From: Octadecabacter ascidiaceicola
Lineage (GTDB): Bacteria; Pseudomonadota; Alphaproteobacteria; Rhodobacterales; Rhodobacteraceae
Assembly (NCBI RefSeq): GCF_900185015.1
Contig: NZ_FXYD01000006.1
Coordinates: 62,001 to 126,000 of the forward strand
Direction: 5' to 3'
Length of the DNA stretch: 64,000 bases
The notes beneath the pieces are model-generated. The model worked only from the letters and a program-made list of their open reading frames with translations. It was not told the DNA's origin and did not search any database. Within the stretch, counting starts at the first letter, position 1, and each line of letters begins with the position of its first letter. Made by a program: the position numbers and the translations under genes. This document shows, piece by piece, positions 32,466 to 41,263 of the stretch.

Positions 32466-33707
32466 TTAGCCGCCTGTCGCGTTCCGATACCACGCAATGA
32501 TCGTTCTGCGGTTCTTGTCTGTCATCGTTGAGATAGCGTTCGGCGGAGGCATTGCATGGCTTGCGCCAGCTTGAAGGTAAATCTGTTGTGCGTTGCGTGC
32601 TATATCCGCTTCTGTCTCGAGGTAGATGCTTTTGGGTGCCCAGAACATCGTCTCGCTAAAAGCCGGTTCGCGGGTGTGGCACATGGAACAGTTTCCCAGA
32701 ACGACATTGTACGCTTCTTCAAAACCCGCAGCGGATGCGAACTGTTGTTCGTGCTCGGTAAGCTCCCGCGCTTCTAAGGCGTCGTAGTCCCCATCCCATG
32801 TGTTTGCGGTGGATAGCCACGCGATGAGAATCATCAGCAGCACCGTCACGGCCCATGTCCAATGTGGGCCTTTGCCCGTCTTGTGCATGGTGTTGAAATA
32901 GTGACGGATTGTGACGCCTGTCAGGAAGATCAGGCTTGCAATGATCCAAGCGTATTCGGTCCCAAACGATAGCGGGTAGTGATTGCTGAGCATCAGGAAC
33001 ACGACAGGCAGTGTTAGGTAGTTGTTATGCGTCGAACGCACCTTGGCAATCTTGCCGTACTTCGCATCGGGTGTGCGGCCTGCCATTAGGTCAGCAACGA
33101 CGATGCGTTGGTTTGGCATGATCTGGAAAAACACGTTCGCCGTCATAATGGTCGCCGTAAAGGCCCCAAGATGAAGCAGTGCGGCACGGCCCGTGAAGAT
33201 CTGGTTATAGCCCCAAGACATTGTGACAAGGATGATGAATAGCAACAGCATCAGAAGCGTCGGATGCTCGCTCAGTTTGGATTTGCACATCTGGTCATAG
33301 GCAAGCCAACCGATTGTCAAAGACCCACCCGAGATCAGAATGCCCTGCCACAACGACAGGTCGGCCTTCGTCGGATCAAGGAGAAATATCTCTCCACCGA
33401 CCCAGTAGATGATCATCATCAGCGCGGCGCCTGACAGCCATGTCGAATAGCTTTGCCATTTATGCCAGGTCAAATGTTCGGGCATCTGCGACGGGGCCAC
33501 CATGTACTTGATGGTGTGATAAAAGCCGCCGCCGTGGACTTCCCATTCTTCGCCAGACGCACCCTCAGGGAGGGTGTCGCTAGGCTTAAGCATAAGATCT
33601 AACGCAATAAAGTAGAACGACGCGCCGATCCACGCCATTGCCGTAATCACATGAAGCCATCGCACGGAAAACGCGATCCAGTCCCATAAAATTGCTACGT
33701 CGAACAT
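32466..33707 (-). CDS. puuD: Urate hydroxylase PuuD with C-terminal cytochrome c domain
   Basis: A 413-residue membrane protein. It begins WDWIAFSVRWLHVITAMAW and has about eight hydrophobic segments and His residues suited to haem (SMWGYNQ-type region, THNNYLTLPV). The C-terminal 80 residues are a cytochrome c with haem motif CSMCH and a later Met (SHAMPPP). PuuD oxidises urate to 5-hydroxyisourate and sends electrons to the respiratory chain instead of O2. The divergent LysR gene and the HIUase nearby place it in purine breakdown. Confidence 0.93.
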   Translation of the reverse strand: MFDVAILWDWIAFSVRWLHVITAMAWIGASFYFIALDLMLKPSDTLPEGASGEEWEVHGGGFYHTIKYMVAPSQMPEHLTWHKWQSYSTWLSGAALMMIIYWVGGEIFLLDPTKADLSLWQGILISGGSLTIGWLAYDQMCKSKLSEHPTLLMLLLFIILVTMSWGYNQIFTGRAALLHLGAFTATIMTANVFFQIMPNQRIVVADLMAGRTPDAKYGKIAKVRSTHNNYLTLPVVFLMLSNHYPLSFGTEYAWIIASLIFLTGVTIRHYFNTMHKTGKGPHWTWAVTVLLMILIAWLSTANTWDGDYDALEARELTEHEQQFASAAGFEEAYNVVLGNCSMCHTREPAFSETMFWAPKSIYLETEADIARNAQQIYLQAGASHAMPPPNAISTMTDKNRRTIIAWYRNATGG

Positions 33708-33737
33708 GCCGCTCTCCTAGATTCGAATTTGTTGTTA

Positions 33738-33752
33738 GCCTATGCGAAAGGC
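33738..33752. promoter_or_regulatory. Inverted repeat between puuD and LysR gene
   Basis: GCCT-N7-AGGC lies about midway in the 98-bp divergent spacer, a typical place for a LysR-type site. A second short palindrome, ATTCGAAT, starts at 33721. Assignment to the neighbouring LysR protein is inferred. Confidence 0.35.
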
Positions 33753-33805
33753 AATTATCATGCTATCTGCCCAAATACCCAAGCTGTGTCAAAAAAAGCA
33801 AGAGA

Positions 33806-34738
33806 ATGTCATACCTAGAAAATATTAGAACTTTCGTACGTGTTTATGAACTTGGCAGCATGTCGGCGGCAGGGCGGGATTTGCGCATTTCGCCTGCTGT
33901 AACGTCGTCGCGGATTTCACAGCTTGAACAACGTTTGGGCGTGCGCTTGTTTCAGCGTACGACACGGAGTCTGGCACCAACTGAGCAGGGAAAAGCGTAC
34001 TACGGCGGTGCCTCTCAGGTTCTGGAATCGGTGGCCGCGGCCGAGGCGCAAGTCGTTGAGATAACCGACAATCCGCGAGGATCATTATATGTTGCCGCTC
34101 CGTTAGGGGTGGGGCGACGGTTGATCGCGCCGCAAGTGCCCGCATTTCTGGAGGAATACCCAAACGTCAACGTGCGGCTAAGGCTGACGGATAGAAAGGT
34201 CGATTTGACGACAGAAGGCTTGGACCTCGCGTACTTTTTGGGGCAGCCGGAAGACAGCAATCTACGCATTAAAAAGCTCGCGGATGTTCAGCGCGTGTTG
34301 TGCGCGTCCCCGAATTACATTGCGAAACGCGGCCATCCGAAATCCGGCGCGGAAATCGTAAAAGACAAGCACGAGTGTTTGAACCTGAGGTTTCCTGGCG
34401 CGAAGGAATTTCAATGGCCGCTCATTACCAAAGATGGCCCCAAACGGTTTAACACGACGGGCCGTTCCGAATGCGATGACGGGGATGTGCTGATTGATTG
34501 GGCGCTTAGTGGGCACGGCATTGCGCTCAAGCCAGTGTTCGAGGTTGCTGAACATTTAGCGTCCGGTACGCTGGTTGTTGTCGGGGAAAACACGCCACCG
34601 GAGCCGATCCAAATGGCATGCCTGTTTACGCACCGCAGGCTTCAGGATCCAAAAATGCGGCTGTTCATGGAATTTGTTTCCAAACGAATTAGCCAAGTCA
34701 TTGAGGATACGAGGTTACCTGATCAGCTTCCGCGATAG
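33806..34738 (+). CDS. LysR family transcriptional regulator
   Basis: A 310-residue protein. ATG 33806 is taken because the LysR helix-turn-helix starts there ([41 protein letters not shown]), and the open frame upstream has no homology. The ligand-binding domain covers residues about 90-295. It is divergent from puuD with 98 bp between them and convergent with uraH, overlapping it by 16 bp. A role in urate catabolism control is likely from location. Confidence 0.88.
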   Translation: MSYLENIRTFVRVYELGSMSAAGRDLRISPAVTSSRISQLEQRLGVRLFQRTTRSLAPTEQGKAYYGGASQVLESVAAAEAQVVEITDNPRGSLYVAAPLGVGRRLIAPQVPAFLEEYPNVNVRLRLTDRKVDLTTEGLDLAYFLGQPEDSNLRIKKLADVQRVLCASPNYIAKRGHPKSGAEIVKDKHECLNLRFPGAKEFQWPLITKDGPKRFNTTGRSECDDGDVLIDWALSGHGIALKPVFEVAEHLASGTLVVVGENTPPEPIQMACLFTHRRLQDPKMRLFMEFVSKRISQVIEDTRLPDQLPR

Positions 34739-35076
34739 GTCGAATAGCTGAACGGGGAAATGAGCAGGGGCACGTGGTAGTGCTGGGCCTCTGACATGCC
34801 GAAGCGAATTGGAATGATATCGAGGAAACGCGGGGATTCCGGCGGTGTTCCTGTGCGATCAAGATATTCGCCTGCGTGAAAGACCAACTCGTAGGTGCCG
34901 ATTTCGAATTCGTCGCTCGGCAGGATCTGCGCATCGGTGCGGCCATCATCGTTTGTTGTGACAGTCTTAAGAAGGGTGCGATCCTGTCCGGAAGTCCGAA
35001 ACAGGTCGATCTGCATCCCTTCGGCGGGGCATCCGCGGGCTGTATCGAGAACGTGAGTGGTGAGATAGCCGGTCAT
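34723..35076 (-). CDS. uraH: 5-hydroxyisourate hydrolase
   Basis: A 117-residue transthyretin-related protein. ATG 35076 has AAGGAG upstream. It shows the family ends [17 protein letters not shown] at the N-terminus and the C-terminal tetrapeptide YRGS, with [18 protein letters not shown] split before the end. It hydrolyses the PuuD product 5-hydroxyisourate to OHCU. The next enzyme, OHCU decarboxylase, is not in the window. It precedes puuD on the same strand, with the LysR gene between. Confidence 0.94.
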   Translation of the reverse strand: MTGYLTTHVLDTARGCPAEGMQIDLFRTSGQDRTLLKTVTTNDDGRTDAQILPSDEFEIGTYELVFHAGEYLDRTGTPPESPRFLDIIPIRFGMSEAQHYHVPLLISPFSYSTYRGS

Positions 35077-35138
35077 AGAGAATGCTCCTTTTGTTCGTGT
35101 AAGTGTCTCAACTGAGTGCTGCAGATGCAAACGCTGAA

Positions 35139-36107
35139 TTAGAAATCTACTTCCATACCAATGCCTTTGGCTTTCGCGATTTCAACGATTGAAGCCGAGA
35201 CCGCGAGGTCTTGGAGACCGACACCCGTGCCGTCAAACAAGGTGACTTCGGAGTCGGACGTGCGCCCTGCATGGGTCCCGTTGATCACGGCGCCGACTTC
35301 AAAGATGTCTTCGCGGTTCTTAAGGCCAGCACCGACGGCGTGCTGAGCTTCGCCCAAGGTCACGGACTGAGCGACTTCGTCGGTGAATACGGTCGCGCGA
35401 ACGATTAAGTCCGCGTCACATTCTTGTTTGCCGATGGTGTCCGTGCCCATGCACGCAACGTGCGCGCCATCGCTGATATGTGCTGACGTGAATACAGGGC
35501 TGAACGAGGATGTCATCGAGATCACGACATCGGCTTCGGTCATGCCATCAAGTGAGTCCAGTGCTTGAAATGGCAAGTTAAAGTCGGCGGCGACCTCAGC
35601 GATGCTAGGCAGCATTTCCGGGTGGTAGTTCCAGCCAATTATTTTTTCGAACTGATGGGTTTCCAAGGCGGCGCGCAGTTGGAATTTCGCCTGATGACCC
35701 GCGCCGATCATACCCATGACCTTGCTGTCTTTGCGTGCAAGATGCTTGATAGAAACCGAAGAGGCCGCTGCAGTGCGAAGCGCGGTCAACAAGTTGCCAC
35801 CAACCATCGCCGTAACTTTTCCCGTGTCGGGGTCAAATAAGAACACCGTTGATTGATGGTTAATCAGTCCGCGTTTTTCGAGGTTGTGGGGCCAGTAGCC
35901 ACCTGCCTTCAAACCCAGTGACATGCCATTGCCGTCAAACCCGCCCTTAAAGCCATAGAGTGCCTCTTCATGGCCAATTGCTTCGCGGATGACGGGGAAG
36001 TTATAAGCATCGCCTGCTGCCATCGCGGCGAAGACTTGTTCGACAGCGGTAAAGGCGTCGTCGCGCGTTAGGATGTCGGCAATGGCGGATTCTGGGACGA
36101 TATACAT
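35139..36107 (-). CDS. bhcD: Iminosuccinate reductase (ornithine cyclodeaminase family), beta-hydroxyaspartate cycle
   Basis: A 322-residue protein of the ornithine cyclodeaminase/mu-crystallin fold. ATG 36107 has AGGAGAG upstream, and the open frame beyond it is not homologous. NAD-binding motif [13 protein letters not shown] is at about residues 130-145. An early lysine region ([15 protein letters not shown]) lines the active site. The name BhcD is given from context: it follows a beta-hydroxyaspartate aldolase and dehydratase, and a divergent IclR gene stands upstream, as in the bhc clusters of Paracoccus. BhcD reduces iminosuccinate to L-aspartate, closing the cycle. Outside this context it would only be called an ornithine cyclodeaminase family protein. 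Confidence 0.85.
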   Translation of the reverse strand: MYIVPESAIADILTRDDAFTAVEQVFAAMAAGDAYNFPVIREAIGHEEALYGFKGGFDGNGMSLGLKAGGYWPHNLEKRGLINHQSTVFLFDPDTGKVTAMVGGNLLTALRTAAASSVSIKHLARKDSKVMGMIGAGHQAKFQLRAALETHQFEKIIGWNYHPEMLPSIAEVAADFNLPFQALDSLDGMTEADVVISMTSSFSPVFTSAHISDGAHVACMGTDTIGKQECDADLIVRATVFTDEVAQSVTLGEAQHAVGAGLKNREDIFEVGAVINGTHAGRTSDSEVTLFDGTGVGLQDLAVSASIVEIAKAKGIGMEVDF

Positions 36108-36132
36108 ATGGTCTCTCCTCGGGGAATTCGTG

Positions 36133-36185
36133 CGTCCGTGCGCACCTAGGGTAGGCGGCGCACGGACGATTTGGGCCGGCCCAAA
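36133..36185 (-). terminator. Two adjacent stem-loops in the bhcC-bhcD spacer
   Basis: Arms 36133-36143 and 36158-36168 form an exact 11-bp GC-rich stem with a 14-nt loop. Directly next to it, 36170-36185 is a perfect 16-bp palindrome. They fill most of the 89-bp gap between bhcC and bhcD, while the bhcB-bhcC gap is only 12 bp. They could attenuate or protect the transcript, so that bhcD is expressed at a different level. No T-run is present. Confidence 0.5.
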
Positions 36186-36196
36186 GGCCAAGCTGT

Positions 36197-37363
36197 TTAG
36201 TAAGCTCTGCCGCGTGCAGATACGGGCCAAACGGTTTCGACCTTGCCATTGCGCACGCCGACATACCAGTCGTGGACGTTGCAGGTTGGGTCACAGTGAC
36301 CAGGAACTAGCTTCAGCTTGTCGTTGACCTTCAACACGCTGTCAGGGTCTGCCACCACACCGTGTTCGTCAGAACATTTGAGGTATTCAACCTTATCATC
36401 GCGGCCATAAATTGTTGGCAAACCACTATCGACGGACTGGGCTTTGAGGCCGGCGTCGACGATGGCTTTGTCCGCTTTGGCGTGGCTCATGACGGTTGTT
36501 AGAATGAACAACGCGTTCTCCCATTCGCCGTCATCGATGCGCTTGCCGTTCTCGTCAAGGATACGACCATAGTCCGCATCCATAAACGCGTAAGAGCCGC
36601 ACTGCAGTTCGTTGTAAACGCCAGATGCGGTTTCGAAATAATAGGACCCTGTGCCACCACCGCCGACGATGTCACACTCAAGCCCGTTGGACATCAGGCC
36701 CTGAACTGCATCAGCTACCTGCGCGATCGCGATGTCGAGCTTTTCTTTACGATCTGTATACAAGTCCATGTGCTGCATTGCGCCTTGGTAAGCCTGAATG
36801 CCCGCAAATTTTAGGTTCGGCGCTGCGTCGATCAGCTTTGCGATGTTCACAACATCCTGCGTTGTGCTCACACCGCAACGGCCCGCGCCACAGTCAATTT
36901 CGACAAGTGCTTCAAGCTCGGTTCCCGCGGCAACAGCGGCCTCGGACAGCGCTTTGACGTTTTCAGGATCATCAACACAGACAAGGATACGTGCGCCCAA
37001 TTTCGGCATGTCTGCCAAGCGTTTGATTTTTGCGGGGTCAGTCACTTGGTTGGAAACCATGACGTCCTTGATGCCGCCACGTGCGAACACCTCGGCCTCG
37101 GAAACTTTTTGGCAGCACACACCAATCGCAGCGCCCATATCCTGTTGCAGTTTCAGAACGTCGACAGATTTGTGCATTTTGCCGTGGGCGCGATGGCGCA
37201 TCCCGTGGTCTTTCGAGTAGTCGCCCATCTTTTTCACGTTACGTTCAAGCGCGTCGAGGTCGAGAACTAGGCAAGGCGTCTGGATATCCGCTTCATCCAT
37301 TCCGGGCTTGGCAGGGATGTCATAGCCGACTTCGAATTCGTCAAGATTTGTATGTGTGTTCAT
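36197..37363 (-). CDS. bhcC: Beta-hydroxyaspartate aldolase (D-threonine aldolase family)
   Basis: A 388-residue fold-type III PLP enzyme. The PLP lysine lies in RAHGKMHKS (Lys62). The barrel follows, with GGGGTGSY as the phosphate-binding glycine stretch, and a C-terminal beta domain carries the metal-binding motif GHCDPTCN. Length and motifs match D-3-hydroxyaspartate aldolase of Paracoccus. In the beta-hydroxyaspartate cycle it condenses glycine and glyoxylate to (2R,3S)-beta-hydroxyaspartate. It lies 12 bp downstream of bhcB. Confidence 0.9.
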   Translation of the reverse strand: MNTHTNLDEFEVGYDIPAKPGMDEADIQTPCLVLDLDALERNVKKMGDYSKDHGMRHRAHGKMHKSVDVLKLQQDMGAAIGVCCQKVSEAEVFARGGIKDVMVSNQVTDPAKIKRLADMPKLGARILVCVDDPENVKALSEAAVAAGTELEALVEIDCGAGRCGVSTTQDVVNIAKLIDAAPNLKFAGIQAYQGAMQHMDLYTDRKEKLDIAIAQVADAVQGLMSNGLECDIVGGGGTGSYYFETASGVYNELQCGSYAFMDADYGRILDENGKRIDDGEWENALFILTTVMSHAKADKAIVDAGLKAQSVDSGLPTIYGRDDKVEYLKCSDEHGVVADPDSVLKVNDKLKLVPGHCDPTCNVHDWYVGVRNGKVETVWPVSARGRAY

Positions 37364-37375
37364 GGTGAAACCCCT

Positions 37376-38326
37376 TCAGGTGAGCCATGGCAGCTTGTCG
37401 AGATCGACATTGCCGCCTGTGATGATGATGCCGATGCGCTTACCTGCGAACCGGTCTTTGTTTTTAAGAATGGTGGCGAGCGGGACAGAACTGCTCGCTT
37501 CCATTACGATACGCAGGTGTTTCCACGTCAATTTCATCGCATCGACAATCTCGTCCTCGGACGCGGTCAAGATGTCCGTGACGTTGTTGGATACAAAGTG
37601 CCAAGTCAGGTCTTTCAGCGGAACTAAAAGCCCATCAGCAATCGTTTGCGGCGCGTCATCAGCGATGATGTATCCGGCCTTGAAGCTACGCATCGCGTCA
37701 TCGGCCTGCTCAGGCTCGGCAGCGATGATCTGCACCTCCGGCGCTTGGTCGGACAGCGTTAGGCAGGTGCCGGAAATCATCCCGCCACCACCGATCGGCG
37801 CTACGACCATATCCAGCCCGTCAGTTTGTTCCATGAACTCACGTGCGCAGGTGCCTTGACCTGCGATGACCCGCGGATCGTTGTAAGGATGTACAAAGTC
37901 ACCACCTGTTGCGGCCTGAACCTTCGCGAAGGTTTCTTCGCGAGATGTCGTGCTTGGTTCGCACTCGGTGATCTTGCCGCCATATCGCGCGACAGTGTCT
38001 TTCTTGGCTTGTGGCGCCGTTTTAGGCATAACTACGTTACACGGAATACCGCGCAGCATTGCGGCGTAGGACAGGCAGGATGCGTGGTTTCCTGATGAAT
38101 GGGTTGCGACGCCTGCTTTGGCCTGCTCCTCATCCAAACCAAACACTGCGTTGGTTGCGCCACGTACTTTGAACGCCCCGGGCGTTTGAAAGTTCTCGCA
38201 TTTGAAAAATAGCTCAGCACCCACCAGCTCATTTAGGTAGGCGGATTGCAGCACTGGGGTGCGTTTGGTGTGTGGCTTAATTCGTTCGTGCGCATCCAGC
38301 ATGTCTTGGAAGGTTGGGATATACAT
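37376..38326 (-). CDS. bhcB: Beta-hydroxyaspartate dehydratase (threonine dehydratase family)
   Basis: A 316-residue fold-type II PLP enzyme. The lysine motif is TPGAFKVRGATNA (Lys53), substrate loop SSGNHASC, and the phosphate-binding stretch IGGGGMISG. No ACT regulatory domain is present, so it is a catabolic form. In the cycle it dehydrates beta-hydroxyaspartate to iminosuccinate. It is the first gene of the minus-strand bhcBCD operon and is divergent from the IclR gene. A plain serine/threonine dehydratase role is the alternative, less likely given the neighbours. Confidence 0.88.
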   Translation of the reverse strand: MYIPTFQDMLDAHERIKPHTKRTPVLQSAYLNELVGAELFFKCENFQTPGAFKVRGATNAVFGLDEEQAKAGVATHSSGNHASCLSYAAMLRGIPCNVVMPKTAPQAKKDTVARYGGKITECEPSTTSREETFAKVQAATGGDFVHPYNDPRVIAGQGTCAREFMEQTDGLDMVVAPIGGGGMISGTCLTLSDQAPEVQIIAAEPEQADDAMRSFKAGYIIADDAPQTIADGLLVPLKDLTWHFVSNNVTDILTASEDEIVDAMKLTWKHLRIVMEASSSVPLATILKNKDRFAGKRIGIIITGGNVDLDKLPWLT

Positions 38327-38533
38327 CGGTTAGTCCTTCGTTTCAGGGTCGCGGCGATGAGGGGCGTGTTCTTTGGCGCAGGGGGGCTAGCTGTGTTGCG
38401 AAAGCTCACGAATGCGCCCTCGGTGAATTTTGCGCGACTTTAAGACGGAACTTTGATGAATGAAATTTTTTCGATTCCGGCTCGATGAACAGGGGTGATC
38501 TAAAAACATCATTGTTGTCAGCGGTTTAAATTT

Positions 38534-38546
38534 TTCATAATATGAA
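38534..38546. promoter_or_regulatory. Palindrome in the bhcB-bhcR divergent region
   Basis: TTCATA-A-TATGAA is a perfect 13-bp inverted repeat 30 bp upstream of the bhcR start. IclR-family proteins usually bind AT-rich palindromes of this size in the divergent spacer. It is a good candidate site for BhcR. The remaining 200 bp toward bhcB must hold the operon promoter. Confidence 0.5.
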
Positions 38547-38576
38547 TTGACCTTTCACATTTAGTGGACTGAACAC

Positions 38577-39425
38577 ATGAATCTTCAGAAAAATGACGAC
38601 GGACGTGCGAAAAAGGCACGTGGTCGCCCACGCGATTGGGACGACAAGACGGATCAGAACACGATTAAGTCGTTGGACCGTGCGATGACTGTTTTTGAGC
38701 ATCTAAGTGAAGGGCAGGGACGCTCTTTGACCAATTTGGCTCGGGACCTCAAGCAGTCGCCCGCCACATTATACCGGATCCTCATTACGCTCGAAGTGCA
38801 TGGGCTGGTTGAGTTCGACAAGATCAATCAGGTTTGGGAGATCGGTCCACGTGCCTTTGTTATTGGGTCGCGCTTTTTACGGCGCACAAGTCTTGTGGAA
38901 CGTGCGCGCCCAATCATGAGGCGACTGATGGAAGCCACAGGCGAAACCGCGAACCTTGGTATTGAAAAGAATGGCCACGTATTGTTTGTCAGCCAGGTCG
39001 AAACCAATGCAGCCATCCGCGCATTTTTTCCGCCTGGCACAATGTCGCGTCTGCATGCGTCTGGTATTGGTAAAGTTCTACTTGCGCAGATGAGTAAACC
39101 TCGCGCTGATAAACTCCTTGGAGCGAAACCGATTGAGCGGTTTACGGAACACACGTTAACGGACCGCACGGCGCTACACGATGATCTCGCGCGTTCACGG
39201 GAACGCGGCTATGCGATTGATGGCGAAGAACGCAATCTCGGCATGCGATGTATCGCGGGCCCTGTTTTCGATATTCATGGCGAAGCGATTGCCGGCATAT
39301 CGGTTTCGGGACCAACGTCCCGTATTGGAGAGGATCAGATCGATGAGCTCAGCAAAGCTGTGGTCGCCGCGGCGCGTGAATTAACCGCAGCTATCGGGGG
39401 CGATGATCGTCAGCGAGCGGAGTAA
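38577..39425 (+). CDS. bhcR: IclR family regulator, BhcR-like
   Basis: A 282-residue protein. A basic N-terminal tail (KKARGRPRDW) precedes the winged helix (SLTNLARDLKQSPATLYRIL), and the IclR effector domain covers residues about 100-275. The effector region has NLGIEKNGHVLFVSQVE and GMRCIAGPVFD, typical of the family. In Paracoccus, BhcR controls the bhc operon and responds to glyoxylate. The same divergent placement is seen here. It ends directly against the allE stop. Confidence 0.83.
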   Translation: MNLQKNDDGRAKKARGRPRDWDDKTDQNTIKSLDRAMTVFEHLSEGQGRSLTNLARDLKQSPATLYRILITLEVHGLVEFDKINQVWEIGPRAFVIGSRFLRRTSLVERARPIMRRLMEATGETANLGIEKNGHVLFVSQVETNAAIRAFFPPGTMSRLHASGIGKVLLAQMSKPRADKLLGAKPIERFTEHTLTDRTALHDDLARSRERGYAIDGEERNLGMRCIAGPVFDIHGEAIAGISVSGPTSRIGEDQIDELSKAVVAAARELTAAIGGDDRQRAE

Positions 39426-40259
39426 CTATGTCGAAGGACGAAGGGCCATGTGCCGATTTACGTCTTTGTAGAGAAGATACCGGAATTTGCCCGGCCCACC
39501 TGCATAACACGCCTGCGGGCAAAACGCGCGCAGCCACATGTAGTCGCCAGCCTCAACCTCTACCCAATCTTGATTGAGCCTGTAGGCCGCTTTGCCTTCA
39601 AGAACATACAACCCATGTTCCATCACATGTGTTTCCAGAAATGGAATAACTGCGCCCGGTTCGAATGTGACGATGGTAACGTGCATGTCATGGCGCAAAT
39701 CCGTTGGGTCGACAAAGCGCGTCGTCGCCCATTTGCCGTCCGTGTCCGGCATAACTGTCGGGGCAATGTCATTTTCATTGGTGATGATCACATCGGGGCG
39801 GTCCAGCCCGTCAACAGCGTCATAGGATTTACGGATCCAATGGAAGCGGGTGATTTCTTTGGACGCGTTGTGCAAAGTCCATTGCTGACCTGCTGGAAGA
39901 TACGCGTAACCGCCCTGTTCAAGCGCATGATCTTCGCCATTCACCGTAATAGTGACCGTTCCTTCAACCACGAACAGCACGCCCTGCGCATTGGGGTCGA
40001 TTTCCGGGCGGTCGGACCCGCCACCGGGGGAAACCTCCATGATGTATTGAGAGAACGTTTCCGCAAACCCGCTTAAAGGACGTGACAGCACCCAAAGGCG
40101 GGTCTTGTCCCAGAACGGGAGAAAACTGGTCACGATATCCCGCATCGTTCCCTTGGGAATGACTGCATAAGCATCCGTGAAAACGGCACGATCCGTCAGG
40201 AGCTGGTCTTGACCAGGGTGTCCACCGGTTGGCGCGTAGTATTTCCTAGACATATGCAT
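39426..40259 (-). CDS. allE: (S)-ureidoglycine aminohydrolase
   Basis: A 277-residue bicupin. Cupin 1 is at about residues 55-140 (YIMEVSPGGGSDRPE), cupin 2 at about 185-265 (FEPGAVIPFLETHVMEHGLYVL), and the Mn-binding pattern E-H-H-Q/E is in the second. Family start YYAPTGGHPGQDQLLTDRAVF is split here at GGH. It deaminates ureidoglycine to ureidoglycolate, the step that leads to urea and glyoxylate. Starts at 40259 or 40253 are both possible. It links the urate genes to the glyoxylate-using bhc genes on the other side of bhcR. Confidence 0.9.
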   Translation of the reverse strand: MHMSRKYYAPTGGHPGQDQLLTDRAVFTDAYAVIPKGTMRDIVTSFLPFWDKTRLWVLSRPLSGFAETFSQYIMEVSPGGGSDRPEIDPNAQGVLFVVEGTVTITVNGEDHALEQGGYAYLPAGQQWTLHNASKEITRFHWIRKSYDAVDGLDRPDVIITNENDIAPTVMPDTDGKWATTRFVDPTDLRHDMHVTIVTFEPGAVIPFLETHVMEHGLYVLEGKAAYRLNQDWVEVEAGDYMWLRAFCPQACYAGGPGKFRYLLYKDVNRHMALRPST

Positions 40260-40587
40260 CCCCGATCCGTTTGGTTATTCCAAGTATGCGTGGGACAGCC
40301 ACGTAGTGCCACTCGAAATGTCACGACACACCTATAGGCATTTCTTGATAATCTATACGGGTTTAGCCAATGAGCACGGTCAACATTGATTAAGCGTGTC
40401 ATCAAGCGAGAATTAGTGTTTGGGCTGCGAATTGTGCGCAGCCTATGGGTCATACAAGTGACCAGCGGCGAATAGTTCAGACGATCAGAAGGGCTCAGGT
40501 GAACCGAGTGATCTAAGCAGTCTATTGAATTTTGGGTCCGGTATTTGGTGGGTGCCAAATAGGCGTGTTTCTATTCGGTAGATGGAA
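40260..40587. other. Intergenic region upstream of allE
   Basis: About 330 bases between allE and the universal stress protein gene. I see no gene, repeat or clear hairpin. It should contain the allE promoter. Confidence 0.5.
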
Positions 40588-41001
40588 TTAGGTGCCGCGA
40601 TAAACGTGAACGGCGCAAGGGGCATGGCGCACGACACGGGCCGCGGTCGAGCCAAGGAAAAAGTCGCTTAGGCCCGGTCGATGCGACCCCATCACGATGC
40701 AATCAACACCGTGTTTCACCGCGTAATCAACAATGGAGCGATACGTGTGACCGACAACTAGGTCCGTCGAGACATTTTGCAGACCTTCGGTTTTTTCGGC
40801 CAGTTGGATTTTAGCGGATGCCACTGCTTCTTCGACAAAGGATTTGTCCATGTACGAGGCTGCTACGCCTGGTGGTGCTTCGTAAACGTGCAGGCCGATG
40901 ATCTCTCCGCCATCAACGCAAATAGCACCTGCAACTTCGAGTGTGTGTTCTGAGACGCCGTGGTCTAGCGCCATAGGGACGAGGATCTTGCGATATAACA
41001 T
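40588..41001 (-). CDS. Universal stress protein (UspA family)
   Basis: A 137-residue single Usp domain from ATG 41001. It begins YRKILVPMALDHG and ends with the ATP-binding pattern MGSHRPGLSDFFLGSTAARVV, matching G-x2-G-x9-G(S/T). It acts in the cytoplasm in stress tolerance. The longer frame to 41037 adds only non-homologous residues. Not obviously tied to its neighbours. Confidence 0.88.
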   Translation of the reverse strand: MLYRKILVPMALDHGVSEHTLEVAGAICVDGGEIIGLHVYEAPPGVAASYMDKSFVEEAVASAKIQLAEKTEGLQNVSTDLVVGHTYRSIVDYAVKHGVDCIVMGSHRPGLSDFFLGSTAARVVRHAPCAVHVYRGT

Positions 41002-41263
41002 GTTGGTCTCCGATCTGCGCTGTGGGGTGATGGCCAAAGGTTCAGACGATCTTTGGGGTGGTCACAGCGTCCGCTTGCGAACCTTGGAAGGGTTTCCCAC
41101 TATTCGCAAGCGCGCTTTTCCGTTTCAGTCGAATGACAAAAAACGACCGTCGAAAACGACCACGAAGAGATTTGCTCTTGCGTTGGCCGTCTCGTGCAGA
41201 CGTGTTTGCGCAGTTAAAGACTGTTCTAACCTTCAAAACCGGCCTCAAGGCTGCGGAAAAGTA

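Noticed and set aside
32428-32467. Inverted repeat AAAAGCTG/CAGCTTTT between waaA and puuD as a bidirectional terminator
   Set aside because: The arms are only 8 bp, AT-rich, and separated by 24 bases, so the structure is weak.
34015-34269. Minus-strand frames inside the LysR gene
   Set aside because: Shadows of a clear LysR coding frame.
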